NCBI RefSeq assembly: GCF_047121295.1
Contig: NZ_CP139447.1
Coordinates: forward strand, 992,001 to 1,056,000
DNA length: 64,000 nt
Origin: Longispora sp047121295
GTDB lineage: Bacteria; Actinomycetota; Actinomycetes; Mycobacteriales; Micromonosporaceae
Direction of reading: 5' to 3'
Shown here piece after piece: positions 16,775 to 24,424 of the stretch; the stretch's first letter is position 1, and each line of letters starts with the position of its first letter. The notes beneath the pieces are model-generated. The model was not told the DNA's origin, ran no database searches, and was given only the letters and a program-made list of their open reading frames with translations. A program made the position numbers and the translations under genes.

Positions 16775-18583
16775 GTGACCGAACTTCTGGATCTCGTCTG
16801 CGGCCCGGCGGGTCCGCTGCCGGAAACCCACCAGCGGTACCGGCTGGTGCAGCACCTCGGCTCCGGCGGCCAGGCGGAGGTCTACCGGGCTGTGCGGGTC
16901 TGTAGTGGAGTGAGCTCGGCCCCGATGACCGTGAAGGTCTTCCGGGTCGACCCGCTGCGGCCGATCGCCGACGAGCTGCGGTCCTGGGACAAGGGCGACG
17001 CGGCCCTGATGGACCTCAACAACCGGGGCGTGCCCGGCATCTGCCGGCGCGCGGACGGGTTCTGGGGTCCGCCCCCGCACCCGCCGGGCGAGCTGCCCCC
17101 GCCCGGGGACGCGGTCCCGATCCAGGTCTACGACTACGTGCCGGGCGTCAACCTGCGCGAGTACGTCTCCCAGCGGCACGCCGGCGGCCGGCTGCTCAAC
17201 GCGCCGGCCTCGCTGGCGTTCCTGGCGAGGATCCTCAAGGAGCTGCACCTCCCCGAGGACCCGTCAGCCTGCCCGGTGCTGCACATGGACATCAAGCCGT
17301 CCAACGTGATGGTGCTGCCCAGCGGCGAGATCCGCCTGATCGACTTCACCGGCGCGCGCTACCACCGCCGCGACCACATCACCCAGATCGCGTACACCGT
17401 CGAGGCGGGCGGGCCCGAGGCGTTCAGCGGCACGGTGGGCCCGGCCTACGACGTGCACGGCTTCGGCGCCGTGGCGTACTACCTGGTCACGGGGGCGTTC
17501 CCGCGCAGTGAGCACAACGGGCCGGAGCAGCCGGACGCGCCGCCGCCGCCGTGGGCGACCCTGCGGTCGCACCCGATGCTGGAGGCGCGGCCGAAGCTCC
17601 GCGACCACCTGCTCGCCCCGCTGGCCGACGAGCCGGCGCACCGGCCGTCGACGGCCCAGTTGTCCGGTTGGGTGACCGACCTGGTCGAGCTGGTCCGGGC
17701 GGCGGGGATCCCCGACATCGGGGTGGACTGGATGTCGGCGGCGGCGAGCCGGACCGTGGGCCGGGCGACCGTCACGCCGCCGAAGCAGCCGGTCGCGGGC
17801 ACCGACACCGGGGCGTTCGCCCGGATCGAGAACCTGGAGCGGGAGCTGGTGCACCTGCGCGAGGTGCTGGCCCGGCCGGCGGTGCCGACCCCGGCCCCGC
17901 AGTACGCGGTGCCGCCCGTGCAGACCCAGGTGTTCGCCCCGCCGGTGTCCCCGGCCCCGTACCGGCCGCCGGTGGACCCGTACCGCCAGGCCGGGCCGCA
18001 GCACCAGCCGACCGCGCCCTTCAACCCCGGGCAGCGCCCGGCCCCGCAGGCCACGGCGCCGCTCGACCGGACGAGGGTCGCGCACCCGGACGGCGGTCGC
18101 GCCGACCGGACCCGGGTCGCGCCGCCCGAGCGGTCCCAGGTCTCCCCGCACGGCGACCAGGGGCCGGCCGGCCGGGCGTCGGTGCCGAAGCCGCCGCCGA
18201 AGGAGCAGGACCCGACCGCCGAGATCACCGAGCGGCACCGCGAGCCGTCGCTGCCGGTCGGCGAGCGGCTGGCGCTGCTGGCCAGGGGCTGGGAGTTCAG
18301 CGCGGTGGGCGCGGCGTTCTCATTCGTGTGCTGGGGGATCTGGGCGTTCGCCGGTGGCTTCGGCGGGGTGGGCGCCAAGTTCGGCGCGTTCGTGTTCGAG
18401 CTGGTGATCGGGCTGGGCGTGTTCGGGCTGTGCCGGCTCGTCGGGCTGCTGATCATGGTGCGCTGGCTGGGGCGGACCCGGCGGAGCGCGCGGGTGGCGC
18501 ACATCGTGGTGGCGCTGTTCCTGGCGGTGACCGGGCTGCAGTACCTGGACAGCACTGGCTGGCTGTCACGCTTTATCAGTTGA
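16775..18583 (+). CDS. Membrane Ser/Thr protein kinase with C-terminal helices
   Basis: 602 residues. The kinase domain spans about 20-310: glycine loop LGSGGQAEVY (28-37), Lys54 in VKVF, catalytic loop HMDIKPSN (170-177, HMD instead of HRD), Asp190 in DFTG (DFT instead of DFG) and a PE motif before a GxAYDVHGFG helix. A Pro/Gln-rich linker of about 150 residues with repeated DRTRVA words follows, then three hydrophobic helices at about 508-530, 540-562 and 575-595. No extracellular sensor is evident. GTG start with TAGGCT 6 nt upstream, so probably leaderless. Confidence 0.85.
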   Translation: MTELLDLVCGPAGPLPETHQRYRLVQHLGSGGQAEVYRAVRVCSGVSSAPMTVKVFRVDPLRPIADELRSWDKGDAALMDLNNRGVPGICRRADGFWGPPPHPPGELPPPGDAVPIQVYDYVPGVNLREYVSQRHAGGRLLNAPASLAFLARILKELHLPEDPSACPVLHMDIKPSNVMVLPSGEIRLIDFTGARYHRRDHITQIAYTVEAGGPEAFSGTVGPAYDVHGFGAVAYYLVTGAFPRSEHNGPEQPDAPPPPWATLRSHPMLEARPKLRDHLLAPLADEPAHRPSTAQLSGWVTDLVELVRAAGIPDIGVDWMSAAASRTVGRATVTPPKQPVAGTDTGAFARIENLERELVHLREVLARPAVPTPAPQYAVPPVQTQVFAPPVSPAPYRPPVDPYRQAGPQHQPTAPFNPGQRPAPQATAPLDRTRVAHPDGGRADRTRVAPPERSQVSPHGDQGPAGRASVPKPPPKEQDPTAEITERHREPSLPVGERLALLARGWEFSAVGAAFSFVCWGIWAFAGGFGGVGAKFGAFVFELVIGLGVFGLCRLVGLLIMVRWLGRTRRSARVAHIVVALFLAVTGLQYLDSTGWLSRFIS

Positions 18584-18622
18584 TTTCTGTCACTTGCACC
18601 CCGTAGATGGCGGTCAATTCGA

Positions 18623-18638
18623 CGTGACGTGAGTCACA
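18623..18638. promoter_or_regulatory. Candidate CRP/FNR-type operator
   Basis: CGTGA-N6-TCACA matches 9 of 10 defined bases of the TGTGA-N6-TCACA site of CRP-family regulators. It lies about 130 nt before the PhyH gene start and some 15 nt before a TAGTTT (18653-18658) that could be the -10 element, so the site would overlap the -35 region. Confidence 0.5.
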
Positions 18639-18755
18639 TTCGCCACTCAATGTAGTTTCTGAAGCGTCTACTTGCCGAGGTGGCCTGTGCGACGCCGACC
18701 TCGCGTCGGTGCCCGTCACCTTCGAACTCCAGGACCCTGCACGGAGGAGAGCACG

Positions 18756-19646
18756 TTGACCGCAACCGCCAACGCCCCGGCGGCCGAGCTCGCCATGACC
18801 CCCGACCAGCGCGAACAGTTCGACCGCGACGGTTACATCGTCATCCCCGGGGTGCTCACCCCGGAGGAGATCGCGCACTACACCGGCGCGATCGACCGGG
18901 TCTACGCGGAGCACGCCGCCGCTGACAAGCTCGGCGCCGACGGCTCGCTGCACAAGCTGAGCGCCGTCGCCAGCTGCCCCGAGCTCGCCGGCCTGATGAC
19001 CCACGAGAAGGTCTTCCCGCTCGTGTGGTCGTCGATCGGCTGGAACGTGCACGTCTACCACTCGCACCTCGACGTGCACCCGAAGATCGAGGTGCACAAG
19101 CCCCCGCGCTTCGAGTGGCACCAGGACGGCGGCCGGCAGAACCGGGAGCTCGAGACGGACCCGCGTCCGCAGCTCTCCGTGAAGCTCGCCTTCTTCCTCA
19201 CCGACCTGTCGGAGACCGGCCGGGGCAACCTGCAGGTCGTGCCGGGCAGCCACAAGACCAACTGGATCCAGGGCCCGCCGCGCCGCGACATGGAGTGGCC
19301 CAACCCCGAGGGCGCCATCGAGGTCCAGGTCAACGCCGGCGACGTGGTCTTCTTCGACCGGCGGATCTGGCACGCCCGGTCCAACAACTACTCCGACTTC
19401 ACCCGCAAGGTCGCCTTCTTCGGGTACACGTACCGGTGGATCGCGATCCGCGACGAGAAGCCCGCCTCCTTCGAGGAGCTGACGCCCGTGCAGCGTCAGA
19501 TGTGCGACCTTCTCGACGGGCGCGCCGTGGACCCGGTGGAGGGCGGCGACCACGCGTGGGGCCACTTCCCGAACGAGGTCCCGCTGTACGTGCAGCTCAA
19601 GGAGGGTGGTCACCTCGACCCGACGTACCCCCCACTCAAGCCGTAA
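18756..19646 (+). CDS. Phytanoyl-CoA dioxygenase (PhyH) family protein
   Basis: 296-residue Fe(II)/2-oxoglutarate oxygenase. The iron facial triad is His122 and Asp124 in EWHQDGG plus His206 in RRIWHARSNN, with Arg208 suited to bind 2-oxoglutarate. Bacterial members hydroxylate diverse small molecules (ectoine, secondary metabolites); the substrate here is unknown and no biosynthetic cluster surrounds it. The TTG at 18756 is chosen because GGAGGAG lies 6 nt upstream, a strong site. A terminator follows. A CRP-like box upstream suggests control by a global regulator. Confidence 0.88.
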   Translation: MTATANAPAAELAMTPDQREQFDRDGYIVIPGVLTPEEIAHYTGAIDRVYAEHAAADKLGADGSLHKLSAVASCPELAGLMTHEKVFPLVWSSIGWNVHVYHSHLDVHPKIEVHKPPRFEWHQDGGRQNRELETDPRPQLSVKLAFFLTDLSETGRGNLQVVPGSHKTNWIQGPPRRDMEWPNPEGAIEVQVNAGDVVFFDRRIWHARSNNYSDFTRKVAFFGYTYRWIAIRDEKPASFEELTPVQRQMCDLLDGRAVDPVEGGDHAWGHFPNEVPLYVQLKEGGHLDPTYPPLKP

Positions 19647-19662
19647 CCGGTACACAACTCTG

Positions 19663-19686
19663 CGCGCCCGGCTGATGCCGGGCGCG
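19663..19686 (+). terminator. Terminator after the PhyH gene
   Basis: CGCGCCCGG and CCGGGCGCG form a perfect 9-bp stem with a 6-nt loop, 16 nt past the stop. Confidence 0.65.
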
Positions 19687-19710
19687 TAGTCGCGTCGTTA
19701 CTGTGGCGCG

Positions 19711-20409
19711 ATGTTCACCAATGCGTACAACTTCCGTGACCTGTCCACAGCGGACCGTGACCGGGTGCGGCCCGGCCGGGTGTACCGCTCGGACGCGCTC
19801 ACCCAGCTGGACGACGCGGAGTGGGCCCGCCTCCGGGGGCTGGGGGTGCGCACGGTGCTGGACCTGCGTACCCCCGAAGAGGTCGTCAGCCAGGGACGGG
19901 TCCGCGCCGACGCGGCGGTGGACTACCACAACCTGTCCCTGCTGCACACGTTCTGGGACACCGTCGCCTACGACGAGTCGCAGGGCGTCGCCCGCTACCT
20001 GTGCGACCGCTACCTCGACATCACCGAGGAGGGCGCGGCCCAGATCGCGGCGTGCCTCACCGTGCTCGCCAGCCCCGACGCCGGCCCGGTCGTGTTCCAC
20101 TGCGCCGGCGGCAAGGACCGCACCGGCGTGCTCGCGGCGCTGGTGCTCGCCCTGCTGGGCGCGTCCGACGCCGCGATCGTCGCCGACTACGCCCGCACCG
20201 CCGACACCGTGCACCTGGTCACCGCCCGGCTCGCAGCCGGCTACGGCCACGGGCACTTCCCGCCGTTCAGCGCCTGCCCGGGCGAGGCCATGGACCGGTT
20301 CCTGACCGGGCTGCGGGTCCGGCACGGCAGCGTCGACCGCTACGTGGCCTCGATCGGGGTGCCCGCCTCGACGGTGGCCGCGCTTCGCACCCACCTGGAG
20401 AACGAGTGA
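19711..20409 (+). CDS. Tyrosine/serine phosphatase
   Basis: 232 residues of the bacterial protein-tyrosine/serine phosphatase family (DSP-like, similar to PtpB). The P-loop HCAGGKDRTG lies at 130-139 with nucleophile Cys131 and Arg137; the N-terminal NFRDLSTADRDRVRPGRVYRSDAL is the family's typical opening. Possible substrates are phosphoproteins or phosphoinositides. ATG at 19711 with TACTGT 6 nt upstream, so likely leaderless. The next gene overlaps its stop, which couples the two. Confidence 0.92.
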   Translation: MFTNAYNFRDLSTADRDRVRPGRVYRSDALTQLDDAEWARLRGLGVRTVLDLRTPEEVVSQGRVRADAAVDYHNLSLLHTFWDTVAYDESQGVARYLCDRYLDITEEGAAQIAACLTVLASPDAGPVVFHCAGGKDRTGVLAALVLALLGASDAAIVADYARTADTVHLVTARLAAGYGHGHFPPFSACPGEAMDRFLTGLRVRHGSVDRYVASIGVPASTVAALRTHLENE

Positions 20410-21104
20410 CCGAGCGATACGCAGCCCTCATCCGCCCCGTCATCGACCGGGTCTACGGCACCGCCCGCGCCGCCGGCCGGGACCGTGGCCGCGCGGTGAT
20501 GGAGAAGTTCGGCGTGCACCCCGGCTTCATCCTCAGCTTCTACTTCGGGCTGCTCGCCCGCCCGATGCCGGCCGACGCCCTGGACTCGGCGCTCGTCTAC
20601 GTCGGCACGAACATGGCCGACGAGCTCGCCGCCGGGATCACGGTCGTCGACGACGGCGCGTGGCGGCTCACCGACCTCGGCCGGGACCTGGCGCTCGCGA
20701 TCCAGGACGCCGCCGCCGAGGGCGCCGAGGAGCTGTGGGCGCGGGCGGGGCTGGCCGGCGTACCCAGGCTGGCGGAGCTCGTCGGCATCCTGCTGGCGGC
20801 CGGGGCACCCACCGGGGGACCGGTCTTCGCGGCCCTGACCCCGGTGTTCGAACCGGCGGACGCGTCGCCAGCGCTGTCGCTGCTGAGCAGGCTGGGGGCC
20901 CTGCGGCACCACCGGGCCGACGCGCACAAGGCGGCGTGGGCGGCGGCGGGGCTGACGGCCGCCGAGGTGCGGGAGCTGGGCGACGGGCCGGTCCGGGACG
21001 CGATCGAGGCCGACACCAACCGGCGGGACGCCCCGGTCTACGAGTGCCTGACGGAGGACGAGCGGCTGGAGCTGCTGGCCGGGCTGGGAGCGCTCGCGGG
21101 GTAG
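20406..21104 (+). CDS. Conserved actinobacterial protein, possibly winged-helix (SCO6745-like)
   Basis: 232 residues beginning MTERYAALIRPVIDRVYG. A VVDDGAWRLTDLGRDLAL stretch near 80-97 looks like a degenerate winged-helix wing, and the C-terminus AIEADTNRRDAPVYECLTEDERLELL resembles the end of SCO6745-type proteins. I do not recognise an enzymatic motif. GTG at 20406 overlaps the phosphatase stop, so the pair is co-translated and perhaps functionally linked. Family assignment is tentative. Confidence 0.6.
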   Translation: MTERYAALIRPVIDRVYGTARAAGRDRGRAVMEKFGVHPGFILSFYFGLLARPMPADALDSALVYVGTNMADELAAGITVVDDGAWRLTDLGRDLALAIQDAAAEGAEELWARAGLAGVPRLAELVGILLAAGAPTGGPVFAALTPVFEPADASPALSLLSRLGALRHHRADAHKAAWAAAGLTAAEVRELGDGPVRDAIEADTNRRDAPVYECLTEDERLELLAGLGALAG

Positions 21105-21116
21105 GTCGGAAATGCC

Positions 21117-21147
21117 GTGAGGCCCCGGTCTGTGACCGGGGCCTCAC
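21117..21147. terminator. Bidirectional terminator between 20406 gene and tRNA-Gly
   Basis: GTGAGGCCCCGGTC and GACCGGGGCCTCAC form a perfect 14-bp stem with a TGT loop, between the convergent protein gene and the minus-strand tRNA. Confidence 0.8.
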
Positions 21148-21153
21148 CGTCGG

Positions 21154-21224
21154 AGCGGGCGACGAGAATCGAACTCGCGTAGTCAGTTTGGAAGACTGAA
21201 GCTCTACCATTGAGCTACGCCCGC
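21154..21224 (-). tRNA. tRNA-Gly(UCC)
   Basis: A 71-nt cloverleaf on the minus strand: acceptor GCGGGCG/CGCCCGC, D-arm AGCTCAATGGTAGAGCT, anticodon stem TCAGT/ACTGA with loop CTTCCAA (anticodon TCC), T-arm GAGTTCGATTCTC, discriminator U. The 3' CCA is not encoded. It reads GGA codons. Confidence 0.96.
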
Positions 21225-21244
21225 ATGCGCCGAGGCGCGCCCCC

Positions 21245-21261
21245 AGCTTAGCGGGTAGACT
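21245..21261. promoter_or_regulatory. Divergent -10 boxes of the two tRNA genes
   Basis: TAAGCT on the minus strand (21250-21245) and TAGACT on the plus strand (21256-21261) lie back to back, placing start sites about 14 nt before tRNA-Gly and 8 nt before tRNA-Pro. Confidence 0.5.
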
Positions 21262-21275
21262 CCCGGAGGTTCGAC

Positions 21276-21349
21276 CGGGATGTGGCGCAGCTTGGTAGCG
21301 CACTCGCTTTGGGAGCGAGGGGTCGCAGGTTCAAATCCTGTCATCCCGA
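21276..21349 (+). tRNA. tRNA-Pro(UGG)
   Basis: A 74-nt cloverleaf: acceptor CGGGATG/CATCCCG, anticodon stem CTCGC/GCGAG with loop TTTGGGA (anticodon TGG), T-loop GGTTCAAATCC, discriminator A, no encoded CCA. Reads CCA and, by wobble, other proline codons. In actinobacteria tRNA-Pro commonly lies just before tig. Confidence 0.96.
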
Positions 21350-21411
21350 CACAGACTGTGACCTTGGCTTCCTGTTCGGGTCCCAGCCCGTTCAGGCAGG
21401 CGACGCTTGTC

Positions 21412-21417
21412 TAGACT
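21412..21417 (+). promoter_or_regulatory. Candidate -10 box of tig
   Basis: TAGACT 49 nt before the tig start codon, leaving a leader of about 42 nt that contains the AAGGAG ribosome site. The -35 region is not clear. Confidence 0.45.
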
Positions 21418-21465
21418 CGTTCGGTCAGACCTCTCCAAACCGCAAACCAATCAAGGAGTACGCCC

Positions 21466-22809
21466 GTGCAGAGCACCGTGGAGACCCTTAGCCCGACCCG
21501 GGTGAAGCTGTCCATCGAGGTGCCCTTCGCTGAGCTCGAGCCGAGCCTCAAGAAGGCGTACCGGACGCTCGCCCAGCAGATCTCGATCCCGGGCTTCCGG
21601 AAGGGCAAGGTCCCGGCCGCCGTCATCGACCAGCGGGTCGGGCGGGGCGCGGTGCTGAGCGAGGCCGTCCAGGAGGCGCTGCCGGAGCAGTACATGGCTG
21701 CGGTCCAGGCCCACGAGGTCAAGACGATCGGCCGGCCGGAGATCGACGTCGAGGAGCTGGCCGACGGTGAGCCGCTGAAGTTCACCGCCGAGGTCGACGT
21801 CCGCCCCGAGCTGACCCTGCCGGACTTCTCCGGCATCAGCGTGACGGTCGACGAGCTCGAGCTCACCGACGAGCAGGTCGACGAGCAGGTCAACAGCCTG
21901 CGTGACCGGTTCGCCACGCTGAAGGGCGTCGACCGCGCGGTCGCCAACGGCGACTACGTGACCCTCGACCTGAACGCCACGGTCGACGGCAAGGACGTCG
22001 AGGGCGGCTCCGCCAGCGGCATCTCGCACGAGGTCGGCAGCGGCCAGCTGCTCCCGGGCCTGGACGAGGCCGTCGTCGGCCTGTCCGCCGACGAGTCGAC
22101 CACCTTCACCACGGCCCTGGTCGCGGGCGAGTACGCCGGCCGGGACGCCGACGTCGCCGTCACGATCAAGGGCGTGAAGGAGAAGGAGCTGCCGGAGCTG
22201 GACGACGAGTTCGCCCAGATGGCCAGCGAGTTCGACACGCTGGACGAGCTCCGCGACGACCTGCGCACCCGGCTCACCCGGGTCAAGCGCATGGAGCAGC
22301 TCATGTCCGCCCGGGACAAGGCCATCGACGCCCTGATCGAGGCCGTCGAGGTGCCCGCGCCCGCCTCCGTCGTCGCCGAGGAGGTCGAGCACCGCAAGCA
22401 CTCGATGCTCGAGCAGCTGGAGCGGGTCGGCGCCACCCTGGAGGAGTACCTCAAGGCGGAGGACCAGACCGAGGAGGGCCTCACGGCCGAGCTGACCGAG
22501 TCGGCCACCAAGGCCGTCCGGGTCCAGCTCCTCCTCGACGCGATCGCCGAGGACAAGGACGTCCAGGTCTCCGACGACGAGTTCGGCCAGGAGATCGTGC
22601 ACCGGGCGCAGCAGTCCGGCGTGGCCCCCCAGCAGTACTACGACCAGCTCGTGCGTGCCGGCGTCGCCGGTTCCGTGTTCGGGGACGTCCGGCGGGGCAA
22701 GGCCCTGGCCGAGGTCGTCGAGAACATCAAGATCACCGACACCACCGGCGCCGAGCTCAAGGTCGACGACCTGCGCGGCACCGTGGCGGCGGAGGCCGAC
22801 GCCGAGTAA
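21466..22809 (+). CDS. tig: Trigger factor
   Basis: 447-residue ribosome-associated chaperone with peptidyl-prolyl isomerase activity. The N-terminal ribosome-docking domain shows the signature GFRKGKVPAAVIDQ near residue 44-57 (GFRxGK). An FKBP-type PPIase domain spans about 150-240, then a long helical C-terminal substrate-binding arm rich in Glu and Lys. GTG start with AAGGAG upstream. It directly precedes clpP1-clpP2-clpX as in other actinobacteria, grouping folding of nascent chains with degradation. Confidence 0.97.
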   Translation: MQSTVETLSPTRVKLSIEVPFAELEPSLKKAYRTLAQQISIPGFRKGKVPAAVIDQRVGRGAVLSEAVQEALPEQYMAAVQAHEVKTIGRPEIDVEELADGEPLKFTAEVDVRPELTLPDFSGISVTVDELELTDEQVDEQVNSLRDRFATLKGVDRAVANGDYVTLDLNATVDGKDVEGGSASGISHEVGSGQLLPGLDEAVVGLSADESTTFTTALVAGEYAGRDADVAVTIKGVKEKELPELDDEFAQMASEFDTLDELRDDLRTRLTRVKRMEQLMSARDKAIDALIEAVEVPAPASVVAEEVEHRKHSMLEQLERVGATLEEYLKAEDQTEEGLTAELTESATKAVRVQLLLDAIAEDKDVQVSDDEFGQEIVHRAQQSGVAPQQYYDQLVRAGVAGSVFGDVRRGKALAEVVENIKITDTTGAELKVDDLRGTVAAEADAE

Positions 22810-22820
22810 GTAGCGCGTCC

Positions 22821-22858
22821 GGACGGCGCGTGGCCCAGGTGAGGGTCGCGCGCCGTCC
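22821..22858 (+). terminator. Hairpin after tig
   Basis: GGACGGCGCG and CGCGCCGTCC form a perfect 10-bp stem with an 18-nt loop, 11 nt past the tig stop; no U-tract. Confidence 0.6.
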
Positions 22859-22886
22859 GCGTCTTCTGGCCGTTTTCAGCGCGGAG

Positions 22887-22915
22887 CGAAACGGGCCCTT
22901 CACGGGGCCGTTTCG
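22887..22915. promoter_or_regulatory. Inverted repeat in the clpP1 leader region
   Basis: CGAAACGGGCCC and GGGGCCGTTTCG pair at 11 of 12 positions around TTCAC, 15 nt before a TAGGGT (22930-22935) that could be the clpP1 -10 box. It could be a second terminator or an operator; I see no good match to the ClgR consensus. Confidence 0.4.
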
Positions 22916-22998
22916 TCGGCGGTACCGGCTAGGGTCGCAGATAAGAAAACCCCCGACCGGCGTGATCAGCGCGCCGGGTGGTACGGCGAAGGGCTGCC

Positions 22999-23619
22999 AT
23001 GACCGACCTGCATTCCCCGGTCGCACGCGGGGCCGAAAGTCTCGGCAACCTTGACGACTCGGTCTACAACCGGTTGCTCAAGGAGCGGATCATCTTCCTG
23101 GGCAGTGAGGTGACCGACCAGTCGGCCAACCGGATCTGCGCCCAGTTGCTGCTGCTCGCAGCGGAGGACGCCGAGCGCGACATCTGGCTCTACATCAACT
23201 CACCCGGCGGCTCGGTCTACTCGGGTATGGCCATCTACGACACGATGCAGTTCATCAAGAACGACGTCGCCACCGTCGCGATGGGCATGGCCGCGTCGAT
23301 GGGCCAGATGCTGCTGTGCGCCGGCGCCAAGGGCAAGCGGTACGCGCTGCCGCACGCGCGGATCATGATGCACCAGGCATCGGGTGGCATCGGTGGCACC
23401 GCGGCCGACATCGCGATCCAGGCCGAGCAGATGGTGTTCACCAAGCACCTGATGCACGAGCGGATCGCCTACCACACGGGCCAGACCATCGAGCAGATCG
23501 CGACCGACTCCGACCGTGACCGCTGGTTCACGGCCGAGGCCGCCCTGGAGTACGGCTTCATCGACAAGGTGATCACCGGGGCCGCGCAGGTTCCCGCTGG
23601 CGCCGGCACGGACAACTGA
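22999..23619 (+). CDS. clpP1: ATP-dependent Clp protease proteolytic subunit ClpP1
   Basis: 206-residue serine peptidase of the ClpP barrel. Catalytic Ser100 lies in GMAASMGQ, His125 in RIMMHQ and the Asp in the TDSDRD segment near 170. In actinobacteria ClpP1 and ClpP2 form a mixed tetradecamer fed by ClpX or ClpC. ATG at 22999 (MTDLHSP) follows GAAGGG; short propeptide processing is usual. The next gene starts 11 nt after the stop, so the two are co-transcribed and probably coupled. Confidence 0.97.
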   Translation: MTDLHSPVARGAESLGNLDDSVYNRLLKERIIFLGSEVTDQSANRICAQLLLLAAEDAERDIWLYINSPGGSVYSGMAIYDTMQFIKNDVATVAMGMAASMGQMLLCAGAKGKRYALPHARIMMHQASGGIGGTAADIAIQAEQMVFTKHLMHERIAYHTGQTIEQIATDSDRDRWFTAEAALEYGFIDKVITGAAQVPAGAGTDN

Positions 23620-23630
23620 GGGAAGTGGCC

Positions 23631-24272
23631 ATGTCTGAGTTCGCCCCGGTCACCAACCGGTACATCCTGCCGTCGTTCGTCGAGCGCACGTCGTACGGGA
23701 TCAAGGAGTCCAACCCGTACAACAAGATGTTCGAGGAGCGCATCATCTTCCTCGGCGTCCAGATCGACGACGCCTCGGCGAATGACGTGATGGCCCAGCT
23801 CCTGGTCCTCGAGTCGACGGACCCGGACCGCGACATCGTCATGTACATCAACTCGCCCGGCGGCTCGTTCACCGCGATGACGGCCATCTACGACACGATG
23901 CAGTTCATCCGGCCGGACATCCAGACCGTGTGCCTCGGCCAGGCCGCCTCGGCCGCCGCCGTGCTGCTCGCGGCCGGCACCCCGGGCAAGCGGGTCGCCC
24001 TGCAGAACTCCCGGGTGCTGATCCACCAGCCGGCGACCGAGGGCGGCTACGGTCAGGGCTCCGACATCGAGATCCAGGCTCGTGAGATCCTGCGTATGCG
24101 TACGATGCTCGAGGAGCTGATCGCGCACCACTCGGGCCAGCCCGTCGAGCAGGTCCGCAAGGACATCGACCGTGACAAGATCCTCACCGCTGAGGACGCG
24201 CTTGCCTACGGTCTGATCGACACAGTCCAGGCGCCGCGGAAGAAGAACGCCGTAGTCCGGGCCGTCAGCTAG
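23631..24272 (+). CDS. clpP2: ATP-dependent Clp protease proteolytic subunit ClpP2
   Basis: 213 residues, very close to mycobacterial ClpP2 in RYILPSF, KESNPYNKMFEERIIFLG and the C-terminal TDRDKILTAE-type segment (here DIDRDKILTAEDA). Catalytic Ser107 in GQAASAAA, His132 in VLIHQP. It supplies the second heptamer ring, which in mycobacteria docks the ATPases. I chose the ATG at 23631 after GAGGGAAG; a GTG at 23625 is also in frame. Confidence 0.97.
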   Translation: MSEFAPVTNRYILPSFVERTSYGIKESNPYNKMFEERIIFLGVQIDDASANDVMAQLLVLESTDPDRDIVMYINSPGGSFTAMTAIYDTMQFIRPDIQTVCLGQAASAAAVLLAAGTPGKRVALQNSRVLIHQPATEGGYGQGSDIEIQAREILRMRTMLEELIAHHSGQPVEQVRKDIDRDKILTAEDALAYGLIDTVQAPRKKNAVVRAVS

Positions 24273-24321
24273 TCACCACCCACCGGCCCCCGGGCCGCCG
24301 AGTGGTGGAGGTTATGCGGGT

Positions 24322-24346
24322 TTGGGGGCCTCGATGGGGCCCCCAA
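24322..24346 (+). terminator. Hairpin between clpP2 and clpX
   Basis: TTGGGGGCC and GGCCCCCAA form a 9-bp stem with a 7-nt loop in the 152-nt gap, suggesting that clpX has its own transcript in addition to any readthrough. Confidence 0.6.
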
Positions 24347-24424
24347 CCAGGTAACGTCGAAGCAGCGGGTCCCGGACGTCCGGGGCGCGAGCGTTGAACC
24401 GTGAGCACAGGGAGTGTGACGCAG

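Noticed and set aside
18756..20409. Secondary-metabolite gene cluster around the PhyH oxygenase
   Set aside because: Flanking genes are a kinase, a phosphatase and tRNA/tig; no synthase, carrier protein or tailoring set occurs.
22887..22915. ClgR binding site upstream of clpP1
   Set aside because: The inverted repeat there does not fit the CGCYNANRGCG-type consensus I remember; left as an unassigned inverted repeat.
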